Below are positions 34,543 to 49,560 of a stretch of DNA of 64,000 nt, piece by piece (position 1 is the first letter of the stretch; the number at the start of each line of letters is the position of its first letter). The position numbers and the translations under genes are program-made. This stretch comes from Cotesia glomerata (taxonomy: Eukaryota; Arthropoda; Insecta; Hymenoptera; Braconidae): assembly GCF_020080835.1 (NCBI RefSeq), contig NC_058162.1:13503818-13567817 (forward strand), given 5' to 3'. The notes under the pieces are model-generated. The model was not told the DNA's origin, ran no database searches, and worked only from the letters and a program-made list of their open reading frames with translations.

Positions 34543-37352
34543 TAGGCCTCAAGGTAATCTTTTAGATGAATTTTTTAATGTAATTTCTAAATTAATGATA
34601 AATTACAAAAATTTAATAATTACGGGAGACTTGAATTTTGATCTGTTAGAATCCTCTATAACACCTAATCATTTACAGTCATTTATCACGGAATTATCAT
34701 TATTTTGTGTCCCGTTTGGTGCTACTCACCATTTAAATAACAAAGATTCGTGGTTAGATATTATTATTCTTGATAATCAATCCAAAATGGTCAATTTTTG
34801 TAAATCTAATCAACGCTTTATAAACGGACATGATTATCTTGTATGCGATTATAAGTTTGATTTCGAGAAGCCTTCGGCGAAAATTATAAATTATAGAGAC
34901 TTTTCTAAAACTAGCCAAGAAGCTATGAGCAATCCCCTGATGCAATCTCTTAAAATTGATAGTGAACTCATAGAAAATTCTGATCCTAATTATTTAACTA
35001 GCTTATTTCATGAGACTATTATTGAAATTCTTGAAGAATTTGCACCTATTCGTTCACGCAAAATTACTCATGTTCCTAATCCCTGGGTCACAAAAGAACT
35101 TAAAACCAAGTGCAAAGAACGTGATACTTTGTATAAACGTGCAAAAAGAAATAATTATAAGGACCTATTAAATCTTTTTAAAATTAAAAGAAAGGAATTA
35201 AAAATAAAGCTTACGAAGGCTCGTGAAAATTATTTATGCAATGCACTGAGTAATATTCCATTAGGTTCAAATGTATGGAGTAAACTTAAGCATTTGGGGT
35301 TAATTAAAGGTTCAAATTCCTCGCCCTTAAATTTCTTTGACTCGAGAGAATTAAATAATCACTTTGCAAAAATAGTAGGACATCATCCACCATGTAATGA
35401 AGCAACCTTTGAAGAAATTAAATTGTCTCATAGTAGTTTGGTAAATTGTTCCTTTGTATGGACAGAGATTGACATTGTAGATGTAACAAAAGCTCTTCAT
35501 CTCACTCTCAACAAATCTAAGGGTAAAAGTCCGGATGAATTAAATCTTTATTGGCTAAAAAACAATTTTCCCCAGATAACAATCTTTCTCACACAGCTTT
35601 TTAATCGATCTTTAAATACTGCTATCTTCCCTCAAGCTTGGAAGGCAATTTACATCTTACCATTGAACAAGACCTCTCCACCGCGTTTCCTCTCTGATAC
35701 ACGACCCATTGCAAATACTTCACATCTAAGTAAGGTTTTCGGGAGAATAATTGCTAACCAAGTAGTTACATATCTTGAGGATAATAATCTTATTGATAAA
35801 TATCAATCAGGGTTCAGAAAACATCATAGTACTCAATCTGCCCTATTAAAATTAACAAATGATATTTCCAGAGCTATGGATAGTAATCAATTAACTCTAA
35901 TAGTCTTTTTTGATTTGACCAAAGCATTTGATTATGTTAACCACAAAATTATTATAAAAACCTTGATAGAATTAGGATTTTCTCCTGAGACAGTTAAGTG
36001 GTTTCTGTCCTACTTATCTGATAGGTCGCAAGCTGTACTTGATGGAGATGGTAAGCCAGTTGAGTTTAAAACTACAACATCTGGAGTTCCTCAAGGGTCT
36101 GTTCTAGGACCCATATTATTTCTATTAGTTATGAACTCTGCGGCTAAACGACTTACTTATACAAATCATGGATTATTTGCTGATGATAAATATATTTATT
36201 TACATTGTTATAGTCATCAAATCCATGAAGCTACTAGACAGTTGAACCTAGATGCTCAAGCAGTAGTTGATTGGGCCAGAGATAATGGGTTAGAAGTAAA
36301 TCTACTTAAAACTAAAGCAATGGTAATGGGATCAAATAACAAAGTTAAAGCTCTTATGCGAGAAGGTATTCCAAAGCTAGAAATTGATGGTGTATCTCTA
36401 CCTTATATTGAATCAATCAAGTGCCTTGGAGTTCATTTTACGTGTAATTTATCGTGGAACTTACACACATCAAAAACTATAAGTAAAATCAATTCGGCAT
36501 TATATAGCCTGAAATAACGTAGAAATATTTACACTTCATCAATTAAAAAATTACTTGTATCGGCAACTATTTTACCGTTAATTGATTATTGCTCTATAGT
36601 ATCATTAAATGCAACTGATGAAAATGATTGTAAACTCCAGCGTTCTTTAAATTCAGCAATTCGCTTCATCTTCAATTTAAAGCGAGATGAACATGTCTCG
36701 CCTTATAGACGTGAACTGGGATGGCTCTCGATAAAGAGTCGTCGAATTTATTTTACTTGTTGTTACTTTTATAAATTATTAGAAATTGGTAAACCTAGCT
36801 ATTTGCGCGAATTATTTCAAGAAGACCTTACTGTAAGACGCTCTGAGAGACTAACAGCCAAGAAAAATAATATTCTCTTTAAATTCCCAAATTTTAGTAC
36901 CACTCATTATGAGTCTTTTTTCGTAATTACAGTTATACGATTATGGGAAGAACTACCAGAGGACAGTATAAATTCATCAAGCGTGGAGGTTTTCAAAAAT
37001 AAAATTTTTGATTATTTATTTAATTTAGATGTTTGATCATAAACTGTTGTTTGCTTCTATCATTATTTTATTAATCTTCAAACTTCGTTAACCTTCTTTA
37101 TGTAGCTTCTTTTTAATTTAAAGTTTCCTACCTGTCTCTTTAGTAACATCAAAGATTCTTAAAATTATTAGTTAATTCTTCATAAATTAAATTTTTATAT
37201 TAATTTTTAATGTAGTATATAATATTATCACCTATCTAAAAATATTATTGTGTAAAACACTCTAAATATTTATAAGTTAAACTGCACAATAATGTAAAAT
37301 TATATGTATACTTACTCTTTGTCATTCAGCAACTGCCTTGACATAATTTTGT

Positions 37353-37384
37353 TAATAAACTAAACTAAACTAAACTAAACTAAT
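37353..37384 (+). repeat. (TAAAC)n 3' tail of the non-LTR element
   Basis: About six TAAAC units terminate the retrotransposon. Short tandem 3' ends in place of poly-A occur in several non-LTR clades. Confidence 0.8.
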
Positions 37385-37504
37385 TGAACAAGTATTTTTC
37401 TATAAATAGATTATAATTATAAAATTATCCACAGAGTACGTATACCGAGTGAAGATTATTTTTTTTTGGTTATAAAAAAAGAGAAATTCACTCAATGAAA
37501 AATA

Positions 37505-38052
37505 ACACCGGCACACAAAAAAAAAATGTTGTCTGTACACCGGGCACCACCTATCTACGGGCATGTTTTTCGACCCGCTGAACACGAATTTCAAGTCAGT
37601 TTAGGCCGTCCAGCCTTCAATTTCGAGTAAATTGCAAAAAACCCCAAAAAATAGCGTAAATTCGATGTTTTGGCAGGAAAAAAAATTTTGAGATCTAAGG
37701 CAAGCAAATAATTTTGATGTATTTTCGTCTGTTAAATATTAATTCTGATCGTACTTTAATCATAAACCGTTTTAGATAAAAAAAAATTGTAAAAAATCAT
37801 CAAAAATTGCTAAAATCGAAGAAAGTTGGGATTATCTTGGTATACAAAATTTTGAGGACCCAGATTGATGAAGATTTTTATGTAATTCAATCTGCTTAAT
37901 CTTATCCTGCAATAAATTTGGCCCATAGTCCCCTCAATCATTCATAAAATTGCAAAAATCGATTAAATAGCAGAAAATTGCTGCTCCAGAAATAGAAAAA
38001 AAATCTTTCAAACACAATTAAATAAATTTCTTGTATTCTTTATTAAAAAAAT
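37505..38052 (+). repeat. Left TIR (about 548 bp)
   Basis: The inverted partner is 41208-41740. Sequence matches throughout, with scattered substitutions and short indels. Confidence 0.8.
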
Positions 38053-38091
38053 ACAAGATAAATATCTGAAAATGCAAAAAAATTGTAAAAT

Positions 38092-38526
38092 CTATGAAAA
38101 TGACGTATAAACAGAATTAGAAGAATGATTTTCCCAACTTTTAAACTTCCGATGGTATCGAACTCTTTTATTTTCAAATGATCTACGGAGTGGATTTCTT
38201 TTTCGTTTGTTATTTTCTTCTGGTATATCTTTTTTGAGTGTCCAGCAACTGTCTGCCATCATGTTGATATTCCAATTTCCTTGATACCTAGTCTCAATTT
38301 CACTTATGTCACCATGACCAGACGCTGATACTAGGTTTCCGAATCCCTTCATCGTAAAGTACTCATCACTTGTACCTGTCATGACAGCACATACGCCGTT
38401 AACCCAGGGACTCTGCCAGATGGTTCTGTTGCCCACGATCACCCCGAGGAGGTGCTCTGATTGCGAGTACAAGCGATCATGCAATGAAATGAAGTCTGCA
38501 CATCGAAGAAGTTGAAATCCCAACAC
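38092..38526 (-). CDS. Unidentified C-terminal exon inside the long-TIR element
   Basis: An open frame of 144 residues ends 40 bp inside the left TIR. On the minus strand a plausible splice acceptor (TTTATTTAG at about 38551-38543) precedes it, and the frame stays open across the acceptor, so this may be the last exon of a longer gene. It has a compact region containing SPWVNGVCAVMTG and GNWNINMMADSCW and a strongly basic C-terminus (KRKRNPLRR) that could be a nuclear signal. I do not recognise the family. Its position just inside a TIR suggests an element-encoded protein rather than a host gene. Confidence 0.5.
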   Translation of the reverse strand: MLGFQLLRCADFISLHDRLYSQSEHLLGVIVGNRTIWQSPWVNGVCAVMTGTSDEYFTMKGFGNLVSASGHGDISEIETRYQGNWNINMMADSCWTLKKDIPEENNKRKRNPLRRSFENKRVRYHRKFKSWENHSSNSVYTSFS

Positions 38527-38931
38527 GATGGCATATTTTTACTAAATAAAAGAAAAGGTGGAAGAAGAGATCTTATTATTGTATTTTAAAAATAAAAAAA
38601 GACGTGTGGCACTCGGGGACTGCCGCGGTAAAGATATTGCATAGCGATTTTTATCAACTTATGTAATTGTAATTATTTATTTATTTTATTTATGCAGTAT
38701 TTTTTTCCTTTATTTTTTTTTCTTTGATATTAATTCAAGTTACACTTTTTGAGCGTGGTGACCGATAAGAAAACAAATTTTTTTCTTCTATTAAATAAAT
38801 GAGAAGTTAATATTGTTCAAAAAAAAACAAAGGTACTAAATAGTACACGTGCTTGGTTTAATGGTTTCTGTTATATACATAATGAAGAATGAATTTACAC
38901 ATATAAATATATACATACATATTGAGAATTT

Positions 38932-38935
<4 letters not shown>

Positions 38936-38967
<32 letters not shown>
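38936..38967. repeat. (GT)n microsatellite at the 3' side of R1 copy C
   Basis: About 16 GT units abut the T-rich 3' end of copy C (CA repeat on the element strand). Confidence 0.95.
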
Positions 38968-40660
<1,693 letters not shown>

Positions 40661-41207
40661 TAAAAGAGGGCTACTTTTAATATCGCTTATTTTAATATCA
40701 AAACTTTTGGTTATCTTCATAGCAGTATTATATATAAATTAACAAATCAAAAAATAATACTGCATTCGTGATAATAATAATAAAATGAATATATATATAG
40801 AGTACTAACTCATTTTCTTTCACTATTTTTTCGTGACTTTCTTCATTAATAAATGCACTTTGTTTATTCATATTTAAAACACTTTGTACACAAATTATAC
40901 GAGTACAGATATTCACTGTTGTACATAGATGATAAATACCTATACACCTATATACTTTCTTACAAACAGCTGATTACGATAGTTTTCCAGTACAACCAAT
41001 GCCAGCTAAAGGCGGGTTGCTGAACTAAAGAGACAAGCGTGATATTTCAAAAAGTCATTAAAAGTTTTGGTATTTATCGATAGATGGAAAAACTAAAAAG
41101 TATCACCGCTGTGCCGGTCGGAGTGAGGGGTGTTGGGTTTTTTTCGTTACGGAATTTTTGGATTCGGTCCCCACGCTCAAGGCCCGCGATAGAAGCTATG
41201 CAATAGC

Positions 41208-41740
41208 TTAAAAATACAAGAAATTTATTTAATTGTGTTCAAAAGATTTTTATCCATTTTTTCAACAGCAATTTTCTGCTTTTTTATCGTTTTTTTGCAG
41301 TTTTATGAATGTTTGAGGGGACTGTAGGCCAAATTTATTGCAGAATCAGATCAAGCAGATTAAATTACATGAAAATCTTCATCAATCCAGGTCCACTAAA
41401 TTTTCTTTACCAAGATAATCCGAATTTTTCGCGATTTTTGCAATTTTTAAGGATATTTTACAAGTTTTTTAGAACTAAAAAAGTTTATGATTATAGCACG
41501 ATCGAAATTAGTATTTGACAGATCAAAATACATGAAAATTATGCTTGTCTTAGATCTCAAAATTTTTTTTCTGGCCAAAACATCAAATTTTCGCTATTTT
41601 TTGGGGTTTTCTGCAATTTACTCGAAATTGAAGGCTGGACGACCTAAACTGACTTGAAATTCGTGTTTAGCGGGTCGAAAAACATGCCCGTAGATAGGTG
41701 GCGCCCGGTTTACAGACAATTTTTTTTTGTGTGTCGGTGT
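41208..41740 (-). repeat. Right TIR (about 533 bp)
   Basis: The inverted partner of 37505-38052, ending GTGTCGGTGT at 41731-41740. Confidence 0.8.
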
Positions 41741-43114
41741 AATCCTTGCTGGGAGAATTTTATGATTAAAACTTAAAATCTCAGTAAACTTATATTTGTC
41801 TAAGTTTTTATTTTAACAATAAGCTAAATAACAGATACGGAAAAATTGCTAAGAGCGGGTTTTTTTAGTCATTTTAATTTAGACCGTATATCTCACATGT
41901 AACTATTCTATTTCTTAAGCTGACTAATTTTTAATTTATTAATTTGTTCCAGCTGATCGTAATTATCTTTACAAAATATGTCAAAATCTTGACTCCAAAC
42001 AACCTAAAATAATATTATCCAAAATAACCCATGATGAATATCTGAAATCCATTCTTTCTGCCCAATTAAATCCTAACAGTGGTGAGTTTAATCCTATAAA
42101 CGTGACATTCCTTAAAATTTAAAATCACGTATAAAATTTGATAACGGATGTGAGTAAGACTACTTTTTTTTCGATTTATATTCTAAACGAATATTCTAAA
42201 CAATGTTTTTGAAGTGATTTGTCGTCATTATAAGAAATCCTACGGAAAATTAAATAATCCAATAAAGTGCTTACTTGTTCATGCAAATATGTTATCCCAT
42301 TTAGATCCTGTTCATATATCCTAATCATAAAATTAATTCAAAGATTTTATTCTATACTTTGAAATAAAAGTGAATAACTATTGAAAACTCAAAATTATTT
42401 ATTTTTTGGCAATACTATAGGTAGCTTAACGGATGGTGTAAAGAAGCAGCAAATGTTAGAAAATAAAACTACTTCTGTTCTGAAATTTACCGTAGAGAAT
42501 TGTCGAATCAATTTAAAGAAAATAAAAAACGTTCATTTTTTTAATAGCAAAAGTATTAGGTATTCCTATTTTCAAAAAATTGTTATTAATCGTTCGTTAT
42601 CCGTTAATTGTTTTCAATAATTAATTTTAGAATTGATATTTTACGATTAAACTTTTAAATTATCCGATAAATTATTGATTTACGGTATGAAAAATAGATA
42701 TTTGTTTTCGTATTTTTAAATAATTATTTGATCTAGCTCCAATATGTTATATAAAGTCCTATTTATCACCTGCAGGTTTATATTCCATAAACATTAAATA
42801 GTAATTATTCGAAAAGTTCGATATTAAATAATAATTATAGTTTTCTTCAACATAAGTGTTGAATAATTTTAATAAACATTACTTCTTATTTTTATTGAAT
42901 AATATGTTAATACTGCATATCAAACTTTATTAAATAATTCAATCAAGCTCAATCTTTTTATTGGATCGTGCACTATTTAATATTACAATGCATATCATCA
43001 TTCATTTATTTAAGATAAAAATAAATGAAATAAAAATTATATATAATTTAATTTCAGTCTCAATTTTTATTAATATTATCATAATTACAATAAGCCAATG
43101 AATAACACGATAAT

Positions 43115-43116
<2 letters not shown>
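41741..43116. other. AT-rich stretch with a possible short exon
   Basis: There is no convincing gene. A candidate exon lies at about 41953-42076, after a TTTGTTCCAG acceptor-like site; it reads RNYLYKICQNLDSKQPK and stays open for about 45 codons before a stop. A second short frame near 42210-42320 (HYKKSYGKLNNPIKC) is similarly isolated. Both may be scraps of an old gene or element. Confidence 0.3.

Positions 43117-43193
<77 letters not shown>
43117..43193. repeat. (TA)n microsatellite, left half
   Basis: About 38 TA units. The matching right half is at 50915-50977, on the far side of the putative solo LTR. Confidence 0.9.
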
Positions 43194-43196
<3 letters not shown>

Positions 43197-44581
43197 GATA
43201 TCGGAAAAATTTTCTAAAATTTGAAATTCCGAGTTTAAAAATTATTAGGTTGGCTAAGCTGAGGAAAAGTAGAGATTCGACGCGCCTGTGTCGCCCCAAG
43301 CAGCCTCCCGATCAGAATGACAAGCTCGAGGTAAAATTAGTAAAAGAAAACGCGCCGAATTTAAATTAAAAATTTAAATAAAAAGAATACCGGAATGAGT
43401 GTGAACTATTGTTGAATGAATGAGTAAGTGAGACTAGACTATAGCGATCAGACGACCCGTGAATTTCTACGAGCCATCGACGATCAACACGACATCTGGC
43501 CGCGAGGATGGAACGACGAGAAAATTTGAGTGGACCAATGACGACGGAGAGCGATCAACAACAAGTATGCGAGGCGCCATCTGAACACGAGGCTGATCAC
43601 TAATCGAAGTATCGACCAATCATCGATCGCAACGGAATACTGGACGCATCCCGTCATACAACGGCCGGCTAGAAGGAGCTGTGAGCTGATTGGATGCGAG
43701 TTTTTGGAAACGAACCAAAAAGAAAAGAGCATGCGTTGCCGAGGAGGCAGCAATATTAACGAGGAATTCTGATCTGGACGCCGTGACTGTGGCATCGTGC
43801 AGTTCTCTTTCGATTATTTTTTGCTGTTTATTTTTTTTTTTTTAAATTTGTCACTGACGTGAGGACAATTGTGTACATTATTGTGCAATATTTCACCAGT
43901 TTGTTTTGGACACTACGACCCCGGACACGCCATCGCCGAGATATCGACGCTCTTACGTCAGTTTTGCCGCCAACTTCGCCTACTTAGCCAGCATCGCCCG
44001 AGACGTCTAGGTTAGCTGCAGGGTAAGTCTGGTCGCTGTCTTTATTAGCCCCAGGGTGTCATCACCGCGAATTTCGTCGTGTTAAAATAATTTGTTTATT
44101 ATTCGAGTTGCAATTAAATAAATTTCGTGCGGTATTTTTGAAGCTTAGTGACGACACTCTGCGGCACGGTACCGTTGAGTCACGTGTTTGTGTGTGTGTG
44201 GAATATTTGGTCGGGATTATAAGTACTGTTTACCTACCTCGAGCTTCAAATACCCGACAAAGCGGCTAAGTAAATTGCTCTGTAAAATAAGTTGACTAAT
44301 TCGAATACTTCGGATAATTTGTTTTTTTTTCTTGTCATTGTTGAACCATTTGGCGATTTAAATTATTTTTGGATAATTTTGAGATATTTATTAGGTTTTT
44401 GCGATTGAATTTATTATATTCTCTAGAACTTTGTGTATTAAAAATTTTGCGATTGAAATTATTAATTTTTTCTAAAAAAAAAAAAGAAAATAAACTTCTT
44501 AAATAAATTTTAAGAATCGGTTGCGATTTTTGATAAAGTTTTGCGATTAAAATTTTGTTATTAAATTTGGCGATTGAAATT

Positions 44582-45223
44582 TGTTCGGTGAACAAGGCCC
44601 AGTAGCAATTAACTTGCTCCTGGGGGACACCCAAATTCAAGAGACGCACCTGTCCACCGCTAGTTCCCGCAAAAATCGAACCGCCAATAGAAAATCAGCC
44701 TCTCGATCACGCCATGAATCGTCCGCTTTATTGGCTGATCGCTCCCGCTACACATGCGCAATAGCCTTCTTCCCCAACTCAACGAGGAAGAAGACGGACT
44801 ATTGTTATTTCTTTCGCTTCTACGCTTTCGCTGCATCAAGTCGCCATTAGTATTTCTTTACTTTCGCTTTTTGTTAATAAACCGCATATCGCTAATTTTA
44901 TAATTGAAACTGCTTAAATTAACCGCTAATAATTCGCTTTAGTTTGTTATAGGTAATTTGTGTTAACAGTGCATTTATTTCACCGCTTTTTCAGTGCCGG
45001 CAAGGTGTTCAACCACGTGTGAACTGGCTTCGCTTTAAAAACCACCCTGTAATTTACAAATCCGCTTTTATCTTAACAATCCGCTATTAACTATATTAAA
45101 TATTGAGTGTATTTAATGTAAAATAATTCCTAGTGTTATTTTTTATAATAATTTACGCGTTTTAATTGAGATATCCAGACCTAAACCTGATCTCCGCTTT
45201 TCCGCTCATTCATTAATTATTCA
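44582..45223 (+). repeat. 5' LTR of BEL/Pao element 2
   Basis: This LTR is 642 bp, TG...CA, and pairs with 49551-50192. It is dense in CGCT words, many within TTCGCTTT or CCGCT contexts. Confidence 0.93.
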
Positions 45224-45224
45224 T

Positions 45225-45242
45225 TGGTCCCTCGAGCCGGAT
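45225..45242 (+). promoter_or_regulatory. Primer binding site of BEL/Pao element 2
   Basis: TGGTCCCTCGAGCCGGAT lies one base after the 5' LTR. It is nearly the same as the site in element 1, so both families probably use the same tRNA, with tRNA-Tyr as the best guess. Confidence 0.75.
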
Positions 45243-45480
45243 CAGGCTGGCTCTATCTCAATTAAATTAATTTGTTATTCCGCTTAAAAATTGTGCTGTG
45301 TTAAGTGAAGTGTAATACCGCTAGGAAAGGTCGAGTGTCAGGAGCATCGCAGAGCACATCGGGTGCTGCTCCTGATAGTCATTCGTACACCGGTACGCTG
45401 AACTTTCCGTTTATTAAGACTGAAAACTCGACTTCGGGCCTTAAATAACCTCGCTATGGAGAATTACACCAGATAGTTGA

Positions 45481-45660
45481 AAAATGCAATTTGTCCTTCA
45501 ACTTTCGTGTTCCGCACCGCGCCGCAGATTGCAAGACCGCTCAAGATTGCCGAAAATGTGGTCAACGTCACTACATGTCCATCCATTTTGGATGCACCAA
45601 CGAAACCAGCTTCACCGCAGTCTACATCTTCCGCACAGGCAACTAATCGTTCCCTTTAGA
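45481..45660 (+). pseudogene. gag: Residual gag zinc knuckle of BEL/Pao element 2
   Basis: One frame here reads ADCKTAQDCRKCGQRHYMSI, the last Cys/His knuckle of a BEL/Pao gag, then stops near 45645. Only about 240 bp separate it from the primer site, compared with over 1.2 kb of gag in element 1, so most of gag is deleted. Trans-complementation would have been required for any later mobilisation. Confidence 0.65.
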
Positions 45661-45684
45661 CCGTTTACAACTTGAAATTAACTG

Positions 45685-48600
45685 TTGATTATTTCAGATC
45701 CGCTTTCCGCTCAAGTATTGCTAGCTACCGCCTTAGTCCAGGTACGCCCGCATCATGGTAATCCAATCACCGCCAGAGTGTTGATTGATCAAGGTTCAGA
45801 GCTCTCATTTATGAGACAGTCGCTCTTCAAGAAGCTTGGACAACCACTACAGCGTGACATGGTCATGCTCAAGGGCATTGGCAATGTCTCCGCAGGAAGC
45901 TCACTAGGTGTGAGCACAATTGAGCTTCGTTCGCTGTTTACGACCGCATCAATGCATGTCAGTATGCATATTCTACCAACACTGACGGTAGATCTTCCAT
46001 CGTTCGTGATCGCTGATCCGAAATGGCCGCATCTTGAGAATCTCAAGCTCGCTGACCCACAGTATCTACAGCCACGCCCTGTAGATATTATTCTAGGTGC
46101 ATCACCAGCCGCACAGATCATGAACGCAAAGATTCAACGAGGACCTCGCAATGATCCTATTGCACAATCCACCACGCTTGGTTGGATTGTCTATGGAGCT
46201 GTCACCGCTAAACACGCTTCAACATCACATGCAGCACTACATGCGTCAGTAGATACTGAATTACAAGACGCTATCGCTAAGTTTTGGGAACAGAAAGAAG
46301 TTCCATCAGGAAATTCACCGCTCAACACCGCTGAAGAAGACGAATGTGAAATTCACTTTCGTCAAACGCATTATCGACAGCCTGATGGACGCTAAGTAGT
46401 GGGATTACCGCTTAAGGCCCTTGAGAGTAAACTTGGCGACTCTATCAACGCAGCTATGGGGTCACTCCGCAGATTAATAACTCGCTTGTCGCGAGAAAGA
46501 GAATATTCTGACATGTATCGTGCATTCATGGCAGAATACATTCAACTAGGACACATGGTACGAGTACCAGTCAACGAATTGCCCGCAAACGCTTACTTCT
46601 TGCCTCACCATGGGGTATTGAAGCTTGATAGTGCCACTACGAAGCTCCGCACAGTGTTCAATGGTTCATGTGCAACATCTACAGGAATTTCATTGAACGA
46701 CATTCTCCACGCAGGACCCAAAACGCAAATTGACATTTTTGATGTGATGTTGAGAATCCGTTGCAGCAGGATTCTATTCGCTATTACATCACCAAGATGT
46801 TCAGACAGATTGAGGTCGACTCGCTTGATTGGCCGCTTCAGTGCATTCTCTGGATAGATGAGAATAACTTAATAGACGCTTACTGTCTCAAGACAGTCAC
46901 ATACGGAACCGCTAGTGCACCTTTTGACGCAGTACGTGTGCTTATCCAACTCGTAAAGGATGAAGGACACCGCTTTCCGCTAGCTGTTGCTCTAATGTTG
47001 ACAACACGCTACGTAGATGACATCTACGGTGGAGCAGACAACGAAGAAGACGCTATCAAGGCTGCAGTACAAACAAAAGCTCTGTGTGCAGCAGGCTGCT
47101 TCCCGCTTGCCAAATGGGCTAGCAATAGCCCACGGTTACTCACTGAAGTCGCTCCAGAAAAGCAGCTGGATACACCGCTTAAAGAAATCAGTGATGCACC
47201 AGTAAAAGTCCTGGGCATGTACTGGAATTCACGCACTGACGCTCTCCAGTTCAAGTACACGCTACCGCCAGAGACGCCCAAGACAAAAAGAGCTATTTTG
47301 TCTGAAATCGCTAAGCTGTATGATCCGCTAGGACTTCTCGCACCAATAGTCGTCAAAGCCAAGATCTTTATGCAAAATCTGTGGCTAGATAGAGTGTCAT
47401 GGGATGAACAATTGTCACCATCACTCATTCACAAATGGACTGGATACCGCGAGGATCTTCGAAACATCGAATCCATCCGCATTCCACGCTGGAATAATAT
47501 AGCACCTGGAGTAACTATGGAATTGCACGGGTTCTCAGACGCTTCGCAAAACGCTATGGCTGCCGCTGTTTATTTGAGAGTCACTGACGCTGATGGGAAC
47601 ACAAAGGTCTCACTTCTGTGTTCAAAAACGCAAGTAGCACCGCTGAAGACCATGACAATCCCACGCTTGGAATTATCTGCCGCATGGTTGCTAACACAAC
47701 TGATACTTCATGTCAAAGAAGTTCAGTCGCTTGAAAATGTCAGGATCAATCTCTGGACTGACTCCGCTGTGACTCTCGCATGGATTAAAAGTCCAGCAAT
47801 CCGCTGGAAGACATTCGTTCGCAATAGAGTGGGAAAAATCCAAGAAACGCTTCGAGATGTCTCCTGGAAATTTATTCCAGGAAAACAAAACTCCGCTGAC
47901 TGCGCTTCAAGAGGTATACCTACGCTAAAACTGAAACAACACGCTCTCTGGTGGCATGGACCAACTTGGCTTCATGAACCAGAATCCTCTTGGCCCACTC
48001 TGGAGCCTCCAACCGACAACGCAACGCATCGAGAAGAACGCCAAGGTCTGACACTAGTTACTTGGAAAGCAGAAAATTGCCTGCTCCAACAATTACAGTT
48101 CCACAATCAGAGTTCCACAATCTTCGCTGGCCTACCCGCTTACTCCATCAGACCTGGAGCGCGCTAAATTGACCTTGATTAAGTTCACTCAAGGACAATA
48201 CTTCGCTAGAGAGATTCACACGCTACAAGATGGTGATGGTCTGCCTAAAAATAACAGCATCACTAAGCTGACTCCGTTCATCGACCATCAGGGGGTCCTG
48301 AGAGTCGGTGGCCGCTTGAAAAACGCATTGCTGGACCCAGAAGAGAGGCATCCAGCGATTCTACCGCGACAATCACCGCTTACATCAATTTTGATTGATG
48401 ATTCACACCGCAAAACGCTTCACGGAGGTACTCAGATTACGCTCGCTGACTTACGCCAGAGTGTCTGGATCATTGGAGGCCGTGTTCCAGTCAGATCATT
48501 TATGTTACGCTGCGTTATCTGCACGAGACACCGTGGAGAACGCGCTCAACAGTTGATGGGTCAACTACCCACCGCACGAGTACAGCCAACTCGAGCCTTC

Positions 48601-49560
48601 TTGCATACAGGACTCGACTACGCTGGACCTATCACGCTGAAAACGTTTCAAGGACGTGGAGCAAAAACATACAAAGGCTGGATTGCAGTCTTTGTATGCA
48701 TGTTCAGTTCAGCTGTACATTTAGAGCTAGTAACTGACTACACCGCTGCCGCTTTCATCGCCGCTTATCGCCGCTTCACTAGTCGCCGAGGTATCTGCCA
48801 CACGCTATATTCAGACCGTGAAACCAATTTTGTAGGAGGAGATAAAGAGCTGAAACGACTATTCGCTGCAGGATCCCGCACATTACGAGAATTATCAACC
48901 TTGATTGCTCAAGATGGCACGAACTGGAAATTCAATCCGCCTGGAGCTCCACATTTTGGAGGAAAATGGGAGACCGCTATGAAATCTATCAAATTTCACC
49001 TTCGAAGAACAATCGGAGACTCGCTGTTGACGCTTGAGCAATATTCAACGCTACTGGCTCAAATTAAAGCCATATTGAATTCCAGACCGCTCACACCGCT
49101 GAATGAAGATCCTGCTGACCTGGCTGTACTGACTCCAGGTCACTTCTTAATCGGACAGTCACTGACCGCTATCCCAAAGCCATCGCTGACAGATTTACAA
49201 CCTGCTCGGCTCTCGCACTGGGAACAAGCCCAGCAAATGGTTCAACATTTCTGGAAACGCTACTACCAGGACTGCATCCACCGCTACCAGGCCATTTCAA
49301 AGTGGCATCATCGACGCAACCAGATCAAGGTGGGTTCAGTTGTACTGATCACCACTGAGGATCTCCCGCCAACCAAGTGGCCATTAGCCAAAGTAATTGC
49401 TGTCCATCCAGGTGAAGATGGACAAATCCGCGTAGGAAATGTTAAGACAGTTAACACAGAGCTGGTACGTCCAATTACAAAGCTCTGTGTCCTGCCACTA
49501 ACGCATGAAGAAGATTATCTTATCGACGCAGCCGCCAACCCGGGGGAGAATGTTCGGTGA
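45685..49560 (+). pseudogene. pol: Pol polyprotein of BEL/Pao element 2 (stop and frameshifts)
   Basis: It is collinear with the pol of element 1. Protease: LIDQGSELSFM (about 45784-45816). RT N-part follows, with an in-frame TAA at 46393-46395. A frameshift near 46760 moves coding to another frame for RT (RYVDDIYGG, about 47008-47034), RNase H (GFSDAS, LWTDS) and the connection. Two more frame changes near 48100-48168 lead into integrase (48169-49560), with GLDYAGPI, YSDRETNFVGG (usual NGT changed to RET, catalytic Asp kept) and GGKWETAMKS. The stop TGA (49558-49560) lies 10 bp inside the 3' LTR. The protein is non-functional as a whole, though most catalytic residues survive. Confidence 0.92.
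49541..49550 (+). promoter_or_regulatory. Polypurine tract of BEL/Pao element 2
   Basis: CGGGGGAGAA directly precedes the 3' LTR, matching the position and form of the tract in element 1. Confidence 0.8.

Larger units (their letters stand above)
31664..37036 (+). pseudogene. ORF2 (endonuclease-RT) of the split non-LTR element
   Basis: Coding starts mid-endonuclease (VAITETWLKP at about 31690) and runs to IYR at 31960. It is interrupted by the TIR element and resumes at 34543 with RPQGNLLDEF and the ITGDLNFDL metal-binding motif (about 34617-34645). RT motifs follow: SGFRKHHSTQ (about 35810), VFFDLTKAFDYVNH (35905-35945), SGVPQGSVLGP (36079-36112) and the active site FADDKYI (about 36176-36196, F-A-D-D). 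An in-frame TAA at 36515-36517 separates the thumb from the C-terminal region, which stays open to the stop at 37036. Apart from the insertion, that stop and the missing N-terminus, the frame is remarkably well kept. Confidence 0.85.
22360..37384 (+). mobile_element. Non-LTR retrotransposon (PHD-like ORF1), split by two later insertions
   Basis: One LINE-type element is recoverable from three pieces: 22360-23694 (5' region and ORF1), 31664-31960 (endonuclease part) and 34543-37384 (rest of ORF2 and 3' tail). Between them lie an LTR element (23695-31663) and a TIR element (31961-34542). Removing the TIR element restores an uninterrupted IYR-RPQG endonuclease reading. Across the LTR element, coding jumps from ORF1 to mid-endonuclease, so sequence has been deleted there. 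The 3' end is a (TAAAC)n run at 37353-37384. This resembles the CR1/L2/Jockey side of the non-LTR tree, but I cannot assign the clade securely. The 5' end is approximate. Confidence 0.8.

Noticed and set aside
36803..37036. Separate small gene after the RT
   Set aside because: It is in the same frame as the preceding ORF2 C-terminal region, interrupted only by the TAA at 36515; it is the end of ORF2.
43484..43795. 103-codon minus-strand frame in a more GC-rich patch
   Set aside because: It falls inside the putative solo LTR, has no domain, and its length is unremarkable for local composition.
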